Below are positions 11,107-22,248 of a stretch of DNA of 64,000 bases, in pieces (position 1 is the first letter of the stretch; each line of letters opens with the position of its first letter). The notes below the pieces were generated by a model that did not search any database, was not told the origin of the DNA, and saw nothing but the letters and a program-made list of their open reading frames with translations. The DNA is from Immersiella caudata (Eukaryota; Ascomycota; Sordariomycetes; Sordariales; Lasiosphaeriaceae): positions 1,674,001-1,738,000 of the forward strand of contig JAULSU010000001.1 in the NCBI GenBank assembly GCA_030512335.1, written 5' to 3'. The translations under genes and the position numbers were made by a program.

Positions 11107-12388
11107 ATAAAGTGACAGAAGAGAAAACCTGTAAATTTTGTATCTGTATCAGGAAGTTGACGCCAGTGCAAAAGTTGTATGGGGAACAGAATGACCACCG
11201 CTTACACATGTATATACTATAATTTATCAACATATTTCTTTTTAGTCTTCATACATAAAGCCGAGTATTGAGGGGACAGGGGATGAATGAATATAAGACG
11301 GCGCCACACTAAACGACACCGACCATCTTCTGTTTCACCACTCCCGCAATGCCCCATATCAAGGCCCCATCGTCGTCTCTGACTGTGTAGTCATATCACA
11401 TAGACACACAGTCTGCCCTCCCCCCAACCAACCCCTACCCAGTCCATCCCAAGATGAGACGAACGGAACACCCATCCAAAGCTAACCTTTTCAGTCACTC
11501 AATAACACCAACCTCAAGCATCGGCCGATTAGGCCACAAATTACAGGCCTAGCCTAGCGCCCAGTCATGAAGAAAAACGCCAACATCTTCCATCTGACCT
11601 CCGTTGCCACCGTGTCCAATCCGTCCTCAAAGCGTAGCCCAACTTTGCCCAACAAAGAAACCGCATCGCAAGTGTAGTTCTAGAGTAGAAAGGGTGACCC
11701 CTCGTCTCGCGCGACGTCATCATGCTTCAGCTCCTAGGGGTACTCATGAGTCATTTATTAGCGTCAGGTCTATCACCCGGGATGAGCCCTGTCCTCGCAG
11801 TGATATCCTCAAATTGTGAGACAGGGTATCGACCATCAGACCGAGGACAGCATGCAATGTTTTGTTCTGCCGTCATGCAGCCCAAAGTGACATGCCAAGC
11901 AGTTACACAGGTAAAAGCGCTTATGTCCGAGGAACGCCGGGCGAGGGGAAAAGAAGACTCCAGGTAGATAGCTAGCAAACTCTTGTGTTTACAACCTGTT
12001 CTCTCTCTCCCTCTTTCATCTAGCCCCCTCGCTTCTCAGCATTATCAAACTCCCGCAAATCCTGACCCCTGAAGGTCCTCTCCAGCAAAAGACAGACGGA
12101 AACACCGGGGGAAAGGTACGGCCATGAACTGATCTCTCCTGATAATGTATCAAATTGTACAAGATTCCAACCCAGTGCGCCTGTCTTTCCGAAAAGTGAC
12201 CAAAGTTCAAAAAAAAAAAGAAAAAAGGAGTGCCGGCCATCTCCCATCACCCATCATGAGCGGCGTTTCACGACGTAGGCGCTAACCACCGAATGCAATT
12301 TTATGGACTAGTCGATTGTCTAGAAGATATTGTGCGGATTACAACCGAACCATGCTTGACTGGAGGACCGATGTGGTGGCGGGGAAGC
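11107..12388. other. Convergent 3' flanks of HSP78 and ARF1
   Basis: About 1.3 kb between two stop codons on opposite strands. Features seen are AT-rich and pyrimidine-rich stretches and an A-rich run near 12211-12227. No gene is supported. Confidence 0.6.
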
Positions 12389-13075
12389 TTATGGTGCCTG
12401 CTTCTTGAGGTTGGCCGAGAGCCATTCCAGACCCTCGAAGAGACCATCACCGGAAGTAGCGCACGTCGACTGGATGTACCAGGTGCGCGCCCGCAAGCTG
12501 GTGAGGCCTAGCTTGTCTGTGATCTCGGCGGCCGCCATGGCGTTCTAAAGGATTTGTCAGTCCTATGTGCATTGCGAGCTGCGAATGGGATTAATTGTCT
12601 TACGGGAAGATCTTGCTTGTTGGCAAAGACCAGAAGAAGGGCGTCCCTCAGCTCGTCCTCGTTGAGCATGCGCTGGAGTTCCTCGCGGGCCTCGGCAACA
12701 CGGTCACGATCGTTGCTGTCCACCACGAAGATGATACCCTGGGTATTCTGGAAATAATGCCTCCACAGAGGGCGAATCTTGTCCTGACCTCCGACATCCC
12801 AGACGGTGAACTGAATGTTCTTGTACTCTACGGTCTCGACGTTGAAGCCTGGCGAGGCACCTAGTCAGCATGGCGTGTTTCCCGGAGCGGGCTCAATTCC
12901 CCGCATCGATCGAAAGGCGGAACATACCGATGGTGGGAATGGTGGTGACGACTTCACCGAGCTTGAGCTTGTAAAGGATGGTGGTCTTTCCGGCGGCATC
13001 AAGACCGACCATCAGAATTCTCATCTCCTTCTTGCCCCATAGCTGCGTGAACAGTTTCGAGAAGTTCAGGCCCAT
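12389..13075 (-). CDS. ARF1: ADP-ribosylation factor 1 (small GTPase)
   Basis: Three exons: 13075-12928, 12848-12604 and 12544-12389, giving 182 residues, the normal Arf length. Gly2 is the N-myristoylation site. The nucleotide-binding motifs are all intact: P-loop GLDAAGKTT (24-32), switch I region VTTIPTIGFNVETV, switch II WDVGGQD (66-72), NKQD (126-129) and the CATSGDGL motif near the end. Arf1 recruits COPI, clathrin adaptors and lipid-modifying enzymes to Golgi membranes under control of Sec7-type exchange factors. The sequence is close to textbook Arf1 throughout. The gene is divergent to the p24 gene, whose product is a COPI/COPII cargo; a shared control is possible but not shown. Confidence 0.97.
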
Positions 13076-14155
13076 CTTGGCGACGTTGGTTCAGCGCGAG
13101 CTGAAGATAACTCGAGTAGTATCTGTTAGAAGGCGGTGTGTAAGCAGAGGAAACCGACACTGCGGCCGGACGCGGAGGCGATTGAGGTGTTGTAAGGGAA
13201 ATCAAGATTTGCGATCGAGAATCACGGATTGGGCGCCGGCTTTTAAATGGCCGTGGCGTGAGGACAGATAAGTGAAGGCGGCGGCAGGTTTTGGTTGGGG
13301 ACACTGTCAGACGACAGCCAAAACAACTGGGCCTGGCAGCGAGTGGAGGAGGGGAAGGCTGCCTAGAGCGGAGGAAGGAACCAGTCGGACTAGCAAGCGG
13401 CGACAGTGCATTGGGTTTCTAGCACTTGCTGGGGCGGGCAGCAGCACGCGCGCACGTCTTTTGCTTGCGAAGCTGGCTGCGAGGCCACCCCCTTCGTGCA
13501 GACGGCTCTGGAGCCTGCCAATGCCGACGGGATGACGATTGCGTGATTGACTCTGGGGGGGGGGGGGCGAAGGGAATGCGGAGGGTCACTTACAATCCAG
13601 TGATGACCTCTGAGCGCAGAGGAGGATGGTGATAGGGGTTATCGTCGTGCTGTGTTCGCGAGACGATGGCGGTGTGGGAGGATTGTCTTGGTTGAACGGT
13701 TTGGTTTTTGAAAGTTGTTCTTGGGCAGGGCGAGGCAGGGAGGCCAGTGGGATACCAGGAAAGCCCAAGGCAGCTATGGCCCGTGCACGCTACTCGCTCG
13801 CAACCTTATCTCCCAGCCCCTCTGCTGGCAAAATCGCACGCTTCCAATGGGTAGGTGTTCCCCGAGGCATGTACTCCACGGGTACCAGCGCTCTGGAAGA
13901 ACTTTGCACCGGCAGTAGTCCTAGCACGCCCCGCGCCAGGCCTGGCCCCCCTAAACCCAGGGTGCCTTTTCACGAGCTAGCCCAACCGCTGTCGGTTTTG
14001 ATAGGCCAGCGTATCCAACACGGCAAAGGTGTCCTCGAAAACGGTCCCAGCGTAGAGCTTTTGCAACAATCGCGACTCCGACGAAACGCTCGATCGACCA
14101 ACTCAGCCTCCCCTCTTGCTGTCTCGGTACGGATTGCCTCAATTCACCGCACACG
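13076..14155. other. Divergent promoter region of ARF1 and the p24 gene
   Basis: About 1.1 kb between divergent starts. It holds a run of 13 G at 13555-13567. A plus-strand frame at 13626-14204 runs into the p24 coding region in another frame and shows no protein features, so I do not call it. Confidence 0.55.
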
Positions 14156-14894
14156 ATGTTCTTCCTTACGGCGGCGAAGCTGCTGCTGTCGGCCAGCCTG
14201 CTAGGCGCCGCCGCAGCGCACAACATCCAGCTGCCCGCGCACGGCCGAGAATGCTTCCACGAGAACCTGCATCGCGAAGACAAGATGACCGTGACCTTCC
14301 AGGTCGGCGACCGCGAGTTTGGCCACGCCGGCAACCTGGACATTGACTTTTGGGTACATCCCCAACACCACCCTCCCGACTAACTGCAGCGGTGGACTAA
14401 CAAACACCAAAGATCACCAACCCCGTCGGCCAGTACGAAGCCTTCGAAAAGTCCACATCCAACGGCGACTTCTCCTTCGAGGCTAAACACGACGGCAAAT
14501 ACGTCTACTGCTTCGGTAACGAGCACTGGGGCGCCTCCTCCAAGGAGGTCTCCTTCAACGTGCACGGCATCGTCTACGTCTCCGAGGCCGACTCGCCCCA
14601 AGACCCGCTCGAGACCGAAGTACGCAAGCTCTCTGAGATGCTCGAGCTGGTCAAGGACGAACAGAGCTACATCGTCGTGCGCGAACGCACCCACCGCAAC
14701 ACGGCCGAGAGCACCAACGCCCGCGTCAAGTGGTGGAACCTGTTTGTTATTGGGATTGTCATCGGCGAGAGCGTGTTCCAGGTGTGGTGGCTGCGGAGGT
14801 TCTTCGAGGTGCGTGAAAAATAAGGAACTTGGAGGTGTGTTTGTTTTGGTATCGGGACTAACGTGACGGCTTGCAGGTTAAGCGGGTTGTCTAA
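14156..14894 (+). CDS. EMP24: p24 family cargo receptor of COPI/COPII vesicles (Emp24-like)
   Basis: Three exons: 14156-14353, 14413-14808 and 14877-14894, giving 203 residues. A signal peptide (MFFLTAAKLLLSASLLGAAAA) is followed by a GOLD domain with two cysteines (REC..YCF), a membrane-proximal coiled coil (EVRKLSEMLELVKDEQSYIVVRE), one membrane segment near residues 173-192 and the short cytosolic tail RRFFEVKRVV. The tail carries the di-Phe signal used by COPII and basic residues used by COPI; its last five codons are a separate 18-nt exon. Family members cycle between ER and Golgi as hetero-oligomers and help export GPI-anchored proteins. The exact paralogue (Emp24 rather than Erp) is inferred from similarity to fungal Emp24-type proteins. 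Confidence 0.93.
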
Positions 14895-15421
14895 ACGCCT
14901 TGCGGGCTGTGGTTTTATTTTCCTTTGCGATACCCAGATATAATGGGGCATCCGTATGGCGCTAGGTCTGGACAGGGTATGAAAAAGAGCGCTGTATTAG
15001 CGTATTAGACGTCGCATTGAACATAGCATGTAAATTCACTGTACTATCAATGCGATTGGCATATCAATTGGAGGCGGCTGGTCTCAGGGGGGAAATGGAC
15101 ATCTTCGTCATAACCGACATCTATATCGTATCAAATTACTCAGGTTGGTATCCAACATTGCCAACTCATCCAAATGATCAATCTCGACTCGTCAGGCTTT
15201 AAAAAATGTACAGTCCATGCCCAGCATCAATGTCATGATGTATCCAGGGAAGGTGCGGTCCCTAGTGAGAGTCACATATCCATGCAACGTCAGACGCTGC
15301 CCACATCGTGATGCCATTCCATCATGTATTCCCAAACGCCAAACACCCAAAAATCAGTCCTGACAAGAAGTCCCCAATGCGTTCTGTAGTGTCACTCGTA
15401 CATCTGCTGTGATATCTTGGC
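14895..15421. other. Convergent 3' flanks of the p24 and DUF3405 genes
   Basis: About 0.5 kb, AT-richer than its neighbours, between two stop codons on opposite strands. I see nothing beyond likely 3' UTRs. Confidence 0.6.
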
Positions 15422-17986
15422 CTAGCTCGAAGGATCCAGTGCGGTATCCGAGTTGTGATGTGTTGCGTCACTCACACTCTGCACCACTGGGAGATCAACG
15501 TCTTTGATAGGATGCAGCAGCATCGGTGGCAAGCACATGCGACCCTCACCACCACGCATCGTGTTGACCGTGGTATCGTTCTTGCTCATGTCCGGCGTGA
15601 GCTCGAACTGCTCGCCGCCGTCGTTGTTGGAACGGAGGCCAAGCCAGCGACGATACAGGTTCCCTGAGAAGCCAGAGTTGTAAAACCAGGTCATGCCTCT
15701 CATGTTGTGCTCTCGGTCGCCGAATACCGAGGCACGCGCACCACCCGAGGCACCGTTCCGGCCACCATTGAGGACACGGGTCATGTATTCGACCGGCCAT
15801 TCACGATCGACGAAGACAGGATGAGGAGCGTAGACGGCCTTGTAGCCATGGTGGAGCGCCACTGTGGCGGGCCACATCTCTGGGAAAGCATGGTGCTTCT
15901 TGAAGGCCGTCTCGCGATGCATTTGCAAGAGAAGACGTCGCGACATGCGCGCGGCTGAGATGATGTGGGCTCGTCGAGGAGGCTTGCCATTAGTGCCCGT
16001 TTCGTTGTAACCGGTGATGTCATCCGCGACATTCCAAGTAGTACCCGCAGGGTCGAAGATGGGATTCATGGTGATAAGCTCAGCCTCCTCACCTACTCCC
16101 CACTTGTACTTGTCGCGCTCGTAGGTGGTGGGGGGCTGCGGATCGCGGTCAGACTCGAACCAATCGGCTCGGTCAACCGGGCGCCTTGGACCCCAGACGC
16201 TCTCCTCGCCCAGGGCTGTTTGACGGTGCGGATCCGAGTTCCCCTTGGCGGAACCGGGAACCTTATCCCAGATGTTGTCAGCGCTGAGAGTGCCGTGCTC
16301 GGTCTGCACGCGGGCCATCTGCTTAAAGTCCTCCCAGCTGCCGTGGACATCAGGCACATAAAACCGAGCGTTGCGTTCCCACAGGCCCTTCCTCGGCTGC
16401 TGCTTGGCCCAGTTCTCCATCTTTGTGAGCAGGTCGTAGTAGTGTCCGGTATAGCGAATATCCATCTCCCACTGCCAGAAGTAGTCGTACTCGGGGTGAT
16501 TGTAAGCGAAGAGCTGCACCGCCATCTGCAGGCCACGGAACTCGCCGTGTACCGGGAGGCTGGGCCCCCTGGTCCAAAGATCGCGAATTCCCTGGTAAAC
16601 CGCAAGCATCTGGGTGACTGACCAGAGAGTTGTGATATTGCGAAATTCTCCGGGGACAGTCTCCTCGATGTGCGCGCGGTATGTCTCATCGTCGGCCCAG
16701 ATAGGATGCGCTGCGTCGTTCTTCACCTGAACCAACAGGTGAATATCGTATCTTCCGCCAGAGGCCAGCGAAAGCTCGGAGATTAGCGCCCTGAGGTTCA
16801 TCACGGAATCTTCGTTCCACTTGAACTCGTCCCAACATCGAACAACAACGGCTGTTCTTGGCATGTCACCCTGAGGTTGCGCGGTGGCAGCTGGAGTTGA
16901 CTTCGATGATGGCGTGCTGGTCCAGTTGGTCTGTGCTCGAGCAGCCAGCTTGGTTTGCTCGACTTTCTCGCCAATGTAAAAACCATGCGGAGGGCTTCCG
17001 CGGTGCTTGAGCGGCTTGAACCGGTTCGCATTGGCTTCGTAGCAGCGCTGTTGCACAGAAGCCCAGTCCACCTGCAGCCAGTCCACCTGCTTGACAGACT
17101 GCCACACTTGCTCGGAGCCCTCTCTATCACCGTGTTCGCCGAGTCCCAACCCGCCCGACGGGATAGGATAGCCGTAACCGTAGGGGCCATATCTCCCAAA
17201 CCGTTCGAAGCAAACATCTTCTGGCAGCGAGAAGAGCTCGTAGGACCCAACAACATGGTCTGGGAAGCCGCTCGGTCGACCATTAAAGTATCTGACCGGC
17301 GGTACAGCAACGGTTTTCTCGTCGTCAAGAAAGCATTCAGAGATGATATCTTTGGTCCTAGGCAATGAGGCGACCGGATGATCCTGGAAGGCATTGCTCT
17401 TCGGGAAGCCGTTCTTTTCATCTGCCGCCTCCCGTTTGCCAGATCCCTGCACCGTTGCGCTCGAACTGGGCGGCTTTTCGTCCTCTACCTTGGGGTACTG
17501 AGGGATGTTGTCGGCGAACGGTATCAAGGTCCGAATTCCGCCGTAGTATCGGGTTAGGAACTCGAAAGACTCCCATGCTGGTGGCGGCGCAGGCCTACTG
17601 ACCTTGCCCTCGGCGATCCTCCTGTTTTCCAGCTGGCTTGCTCTGATCAACGTCATGATGAAGAAGATAATCACCGTCATCATGCCAATGCATAGCCATC
17701 GCACCACCTTATTTGGCAGCCGGCAGAGATATCTCCTGGTAGGGCCCCGCGAAGCAAACGTCTTCTTTTTCGATTGCATCAGCCCCACGCTCGACGAATT
17801 GGATGATTTTCTCGAGTTTCTGGAGCTAGTTGGCGATAGAATGTCTGAATCGGTATCCGAGCAAGTTGAGTACTCATCGTCGGAATAGCGCTCTTTCGTT
17901 GGCGAAGGTGGGTGTGGGCGGCTAAAGGCAACCCCCTTATACAGGGGCAGTTTGGGGCGTCTGGCCTCCCGGGATAGAAGTCCCAT
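15422..17986 (-). CDS. DUF3405 family type II membrane protein
   Basis: A single exon of 854 residues. The N-terminal ~95 residues are cytosolic-like (Ser/Asp-rich, then basic RRYLCRLPNKVVRW). One membrane anchor follows (about 97-113, LCIGMMTVIIFFIMTLI), which predicts a type II topology. The large C-terminal part matches the fungal DUF3405 family: TAVVVRCWDEFKWN, then a stretch with acidic DxR-type residues (YFWQWEMDIRYTGHYY) and conserved Trp/Tyr-rich segments such as MTWFYNSGFSGNLYRRW. The layout resembles Golgi glycosyltransferases and many such families have DxD-like metal motifs, but no reaction is proven for DUF3405 to my knowledge, so an enzyme role is inference. The start codon is the first ATG of the open frame and has good context. 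Two TGCGCA palindromes lie about 155 nt upstream. Confidence 0.9.
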   Translation of the reverse strand: MGLLSREARRPKLPLYKGVAFSRPHPPSPTKERYSDDEYSTCSDTDSDILSPTSSRNSRKSSNSSSVGLMQSKKKTFASRGPTRRYLCRLPNKVVRWLCIGMMTVIIFFIMTLIRASQLENRRIAEGKVSRPAPPPAWESFEFLTRYYGGIRTLIPFADNIPQYPKVEDEKPPSSSATVQGSGKREAADEKNGFPKSNAFQDHPVASLPRTKDIISECFLDDEKTVAVPPVRYFNGRPSGFPDHVVGSYELFSLPEDVCFERFGRYGPYGYGYPIPSGGLGLGEHGDREGSEQVWQSVKQVDWLQVDWASVQQRCYEANANRFKPLKHRGSPPHGFYIGEKVEQTKLAARAQTNWTSTPSSKSTPAATAQPQGDMPRTAVVVRCWDEFKWNEDSVMNLRALISELSLASGGRYDIHLLVQVKNDAAHPIWADDETYRAHIEETVPGEFRNITTLWSVTQMLAVYQGIRDLWTRGPSLPVHGEFRGLQMAVQLFAYNHPEYDYFWQWEMDIRYTGHYYDLLTKMENWAKQQPRKGLWERNARFYVPDVHGSWEDFKQMARVQTEHGTLSADNIWDKVPGSAKGNSDPHRQTALGEESVWGPRRPVDRADWFESDRDPQPPTTYERDKYKWGVGEEAELITMNPIFDPAGTTWNVADDITGYNETGTNGKPPRRAHIISAARMSRRLLLQMHRETAFKKHHAFPEMWPATVALHHGYKAVYAPHPVFVDREWPVEYMTRVLNGGRNGASGGARASVFGDREHNMRGMTWFYNSGFSGNLYRRWLGLRSNNDGGEQFELTPDMSKNDTTVNTMRGGEGRMCLPPMLLHPIKDVDLPVVQSVSDATHHNSDTALDPSS

Positions 17987-20392
17987 GGTGAAGAATCGCC
18001 CTCAGTTCCTGGAATAGAGAAAATGCTGTCAGTCAGCTAAGCTGGTGTCTCTCGCGAGCGAGCCAGTCGCAAACTCACCACGCAAAAGTGCGAGATAACA
18101 CGAGACACGCACGCTGCGCGTTTGCCCTCGGAGGCGTGTGCGCAAGAATGCGCAAAGACTGTCCCAGAAAAGGTTGCTGCAGTCAACGGTCAAAGCGTCG
18201 CCTTATCTTTGAAGATGTGACGATGAGGGCGGCGAGTTGGAGTCCGGCCGCTGGCTGCTGCTGCTTCCTCGGTTGCGACGAGGTGGAAGCAGTCGGTCAA
18301 TCGTCTCGAGATAATTTACGTCGCTTCGTCAAGAGGCGGATAAAGAGCCCCGGGTGGAAATTATCCGTGCAAAGAAGAGTTATGCAGGTTCAAGAGATTG
18401 GAACCTCAAATTGCCGGCGACCTTTGGGCTAAGCGACTCCAAGTCTTGGCTTGTTTTGTTCGAAGTCGGCTGGGCAACGAGTGGTGGGGTTCCTCGACTC
18501 TGGCTGTTCTCCCCGCTATACAGCTGTTGAACAGGAGCGACATCCTGGACGTCCCACAATTCCGCTGCTGAAGCTTTGACTTTTACGGACGCAGCCGGCC
18601 AAGTCTCATTCAATTCTCGATGGTCGTGAGCTGACCAGAGACATTTGAAGAGGGAGGTGAGTCCCGAACCCGCCAGTGTTTATCTGGGACATCCCGAAGC
18701 TCCTTCATCCAGGCTCTCGGGAATGTGGCGCCTTTTGCATTCCAGGTGATGAGATGGTCCGACATCGTTTTAGCCCAGTCTTCACACCGCCACCGAAGGT
18801 CGAACAATCGTCTGGAGCTAGGTCGCTCGGAAACAGAGCGTCGGGCAGACACTGGGCAACCTTCACCCGGTAGAAAAAAACGACCTCAGTAATCAGCTTC
18901 AACCAACAACAGGCTACTGCGACCAGTCCACGAGCGGGTATCAGTCCCGGTCAGACTACTAAGCTGTAGCCACACTCACAAACGTCAAAGACTCCGTGGG
19001 GGCGCATCCACATTGGGGGCACAAGCTACAGTACACGAGTGAGCGCTGGCAGCGACTCCGGAAGGCGACATCCCAATACTGCGATGCAAGCTGCCTCTGC
19101 ACACCGTTCAGGCGCATACACATATTCCGGACCCTGCAGTTACGCGCTCTCGCAGCAGCTGGGTCTCCGAGACTGGCGCTGCTGCGATTCGCTGAGAGCG
19201 CTGGCTACTGACATTGATGTGATCGACACTCATTGGACATTGACGGCTCGGCGAATTGGGTGGCCCCCGTTGAGATATTGTTGCATCATCTGACCCGTCA
19301 TAGCTCGACGAGACACAAAATCAGGTTGATGGGGCTTCCTGACCGCACCATCTTCCGAAGGCCCTCTCGTATGCCTCGATGGAGCTCCAATTTATTGATG
19401 AGTTCGCCCTCTGGTTTGCGTCCGGTGAGCAGCAAGAGCCATTGGCGAACTCGGAGCGGTTTGCGAGGCACCTGGCTGCTGCGGGACCAGGCCCCGCAAT
19501 CTCAACGTCATCCGGCTGTTGTTTGTTGATGCAGGACAACTTAGCACACGGCTTCCCGATCGTCACCTCCTGACTCGGGCTCTCTGGTCCGCCATTGTGC
19601 TGTTCACTACCCATATTGCCTACCCCACGGAGGGAGCATCCAATGGCCTCGAGAGACAACGTACCACTCAGCTTCTGGTCAGCCCTATGGCGTTCCGAGC
19701 CTGTTATACTCGCGGAAATCGTCAGGGGGGGCGTTGGCCCGATACTGGAAGTGCATATTCGGCTCGGCCGTTGCCTGTCAAGTGACAGAACTCTGCCCAA
19801 ATCCAGAGCGCGGATGGACGAATAGAGGTTGGGCGCAGTCTCAACTTGGCGTGGTGTGGAGAGGTTGAACGCATCGTGACTCCATTGCAGATCCCTACAC
19901 GGGGACCTGCACCTCCACGCCGGAACACTTACACATCGATTCTGCTGTTGTGCGTGGCGGGCATCCTATGGCATTATTCATTTATCCCCTGGGCTCCTCT
20001 CACGAGCAACATGCGGTGAACCAGTCCTTGGTCACCTGTTCGCTCTGTTCTTGATTCTCCCAACTTTCATCTCAAACATAGTTCCCACCCACCCACCACC
20101 GCCTCCAGGTCCATGTCCCCGTCCTGTTTCTAGCTGAGTGGCTACTAGACACCAAGAGGATCTTCATACTCTTCGAAAGTACTCCGGAAGACTTGTCAGA
20201 GTCTAGGCCCAACGGAGAGAACACTGTGTAGGCGGCTCTCCAGGGCACCCCTCGTCAGCGCACCTTTGACCATCATTCTACCTACTCGATACAGAACAAT
20301 CAGCCGCAGGAAAGTAATCACAACCTGTGCATTCTGGGCTGCTCCTTTCCTCAACGCCATAGGAGAAACATCAAGACGACACCATCGCAATC
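17987..20392. other. Divergent spacer between the DUF3405 gene and the luciferase-family gene
   Basis: About 2.4 kb. On the DUF3405 side, 18114-18154 holds a TGCGC cluster (see findings). Several short open frames exist (for example 18610-18852 and 19321-19800 on minus) but none has a recognisable domain or clear splicing, and they overlap frames on the other strand. A small unrecognised gene cannot be excluded. Confidence 0.45.
18139..18154. promoter_or_regulatory. Pair of TGCGCA palindromes upstream of the DUF3405 gene
   Basis: TGCGCA occurs at 18139-18144 and again at 18149-18154, start to start 10 bp, one helical turn apart, with a related CTGCGCG at 18114-18120. They lie about 155 nt upstream of the DUF3405 start. 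No named factor is assigned. Confidence 0.3.
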
Positions 20393-21333
20393 ATGTCTCT
20401 CACGGTAACCACCGAGACGCAAAAGCACTCGCACGGAGATGAGCCTGAGCGAGTTGCCGCCAACATGGTGATCCGCCAGGACCCCTTCAACATCACCCTG
20501 GACGCCCCAGCCCTCCTCGCCGTAGCCGTTCTCCTCGTCACGGGCATGCATTTTGTGGACCGCCTCGTGCTCGAGTTCATGATCGTCTTCGTCCCCATCG
20601 TGCTCCTCATTCACAACGACTACCTCAACTTCCTCAAACTCGGCCCAGGAGGAACACCACCCACCCCCTCCGGCTATGCTCGCCTTACCTGGTACCGCCT
20701 CTTCACCCTCCGCGATCCCTTTAGCCCTCCTCCACCAGACCCCTCCCTCCTCCCGTCCACCGGCATCCTCCAGAAGCGTCCCCTCCCTTACCGCCCGGGT
20801 CCCCGACCCAACGTAGCCGGCTTGGCCCCCCAACGCCAGCTCAACCAGCCCGGATCCCTCCACGCCTATAACCGCCTCCGTGCCGCCATCGAGGCCCTCT
20901 CCGCGCGCGTGCCGCAGAAGTTCGTCACGGCCACGTCATGCCTGGAAAAGCATGGCTTTGCGCTCTTTGCGCGTCATCCGCTCAACGTCTGTGGCAACGG
21001 AGAGGTATGCCATATCCACACGTCCGACCGCTCCATGCATATGAATCTGCACCCCGACGACATCAAAGAAATCCTGGAGAAGGGATGGGGGCAGCGGCAC
21101 CCGATGGCTTGGAAGGGATGGATTCAGTCCCCGGTACCAACTACATTTACGATGATTTATGCGCCTCGCGGTGAGTTTCCCTTCCCTGAGCAAAAAACTA
21201 TGTGAAAAGAATAGAAAAAAGGCTGACAGAAGCAGATGAGAGCGATCTGCGAATCGTCTGCAAGATTATTGAAGCGGCGATTTGGTACACGACCGCAGAG
21301 CAGGTCGAGGTGCAGAGTCTGCCGGAGCATTAG
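20393..21333 (+). CDS. Fungal luciferase-family (Luz-like) membrane protein
   Basis: Two exons: 20393-21170 and 21236-21333, giving 291 residues. A hydrophobic region at about 38-73 predicts one or two membrane segments. It is followed by NDYLNFLKLGPGG (75-87), a Pro-rich linker (about 108-150) and a C-terminal domain with clustered histidines: EVCHIHTSDRSMHMNLHPDD (204-223), KGWGQRHP (230-237) and FTMIYAPRDESDL (252-264). From memory of the family, the luciferase of bioluminescent basidiomycetes (Luz of Neonothopanus) has the same order: an N-terminal membrane helix, a DYxxFLxxGP-type segment, a paired-His motif, KGWGQRHP and an YAPR segment. Homology to that family is therefore strong, but light emission is not implied, because the luciferin genes (hispidin synthase, hispidin 3-hydroxylase) are not seen in this window. 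Function here is unknown. Confidence 0.85.
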
Positions 21334-22248
21334 ATTGCTCTACCTACCAATCCGCCAAAATGGCAGGACTAATAAATCGCGATGTTAGTCAGCTTTCCAA
21401 ACGCAACTACACTCTCAGGGGCTGCCTCGACTCACAACCTCCACAAGTAACAGATACAACTGTTAGCTACCTTTTTTTTTTCCCCTTTGTCACACAAATT
21501 TAAGACCACGAGAAAACGAGAAACGGGAGATTGAAAACAAGGAAGGAAAACAGACACATCAAAATTGAAACGGCACCAGGAGTGAGTCAGTCGGTGTGAT
21601 TGATTTTATACTTTTGAGGTGGGCTTTGGTGCGGTATACAGCATACACTGGCGATCTATACCCATCTCATCTTACGGAGACGAAAAGGAGGGAGTGTTTG
21701 TTTTTGTTTTGTTTGCTTCATACTAAATGCACACGAGGTATTTGAATAGCTAAATTTCCAAGATGTCACCTAGCCCATGCTTCCGAGGAGTCTGTCAGCC
21801 CAAGATCTCTTGACCTAGTTGAAACAAGGGCAACAGATGACAATGCCAACTCACATGCCCAGGCATAGTAATTGCCGGAGATACTTAAAATAACAGACAG
21901 AGCATAGTTCAAAAGCCACAGAATGCATTTGCTATTTTTACAATATTTATTCCAGCACTCCAGCAGTTCTAGACCCAAAAAAAGTGATTCGTAGCGACCA
22001 AACACGACAGGGGAAGGTTTTGCGACTGATCGGATTGAGGCTTCCCTGTGCCCACAAACCATATCATATGTAGATGCCTCGCCTCATTCAAGCTTGGCTC
22101 GTCAACTCTCCTCCCATTTCACCATCATCCAAACCAGTCCGCCGCCATGCTTTCCCGCTTGGTATCGTCACACAGTCCTCGGACATGCACCTTTTGCCTC
22201 GCCTTGCGCCTCTATTGGAGCCAGACTTCCTCATTACAGTATCTCCAT
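21334..22248. other. Convergent 3' flanks of the luciferase-family gene and SDH1
   Basis: About 0.9 kb of AT-richer sequence between stop codons on opposite strands, with T-rich and A-rich runs near 21470-21560. No gene is supported. Confidence 0.6.

Noticed and set aside
13626..14204. A 192-codon open frame on plus before the p24 gene
   Set aside because: It runs into the p24 signal peptide region in another frame; the p24 model is clear and leaves no room for it.
19321..19800. A 159-codon minus frame in the spacer before the luciferase-family gene
   Set aside because: Overlaps several other open frames on plus and has no motif.
20393..21333. A bioluminescence gene cluster around the luciferase homologue
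   Set aside because: The neighbours are DUF3405 and SDH1; no hispidin synthase, hydroxylase or hydrolase gene is present in the window.
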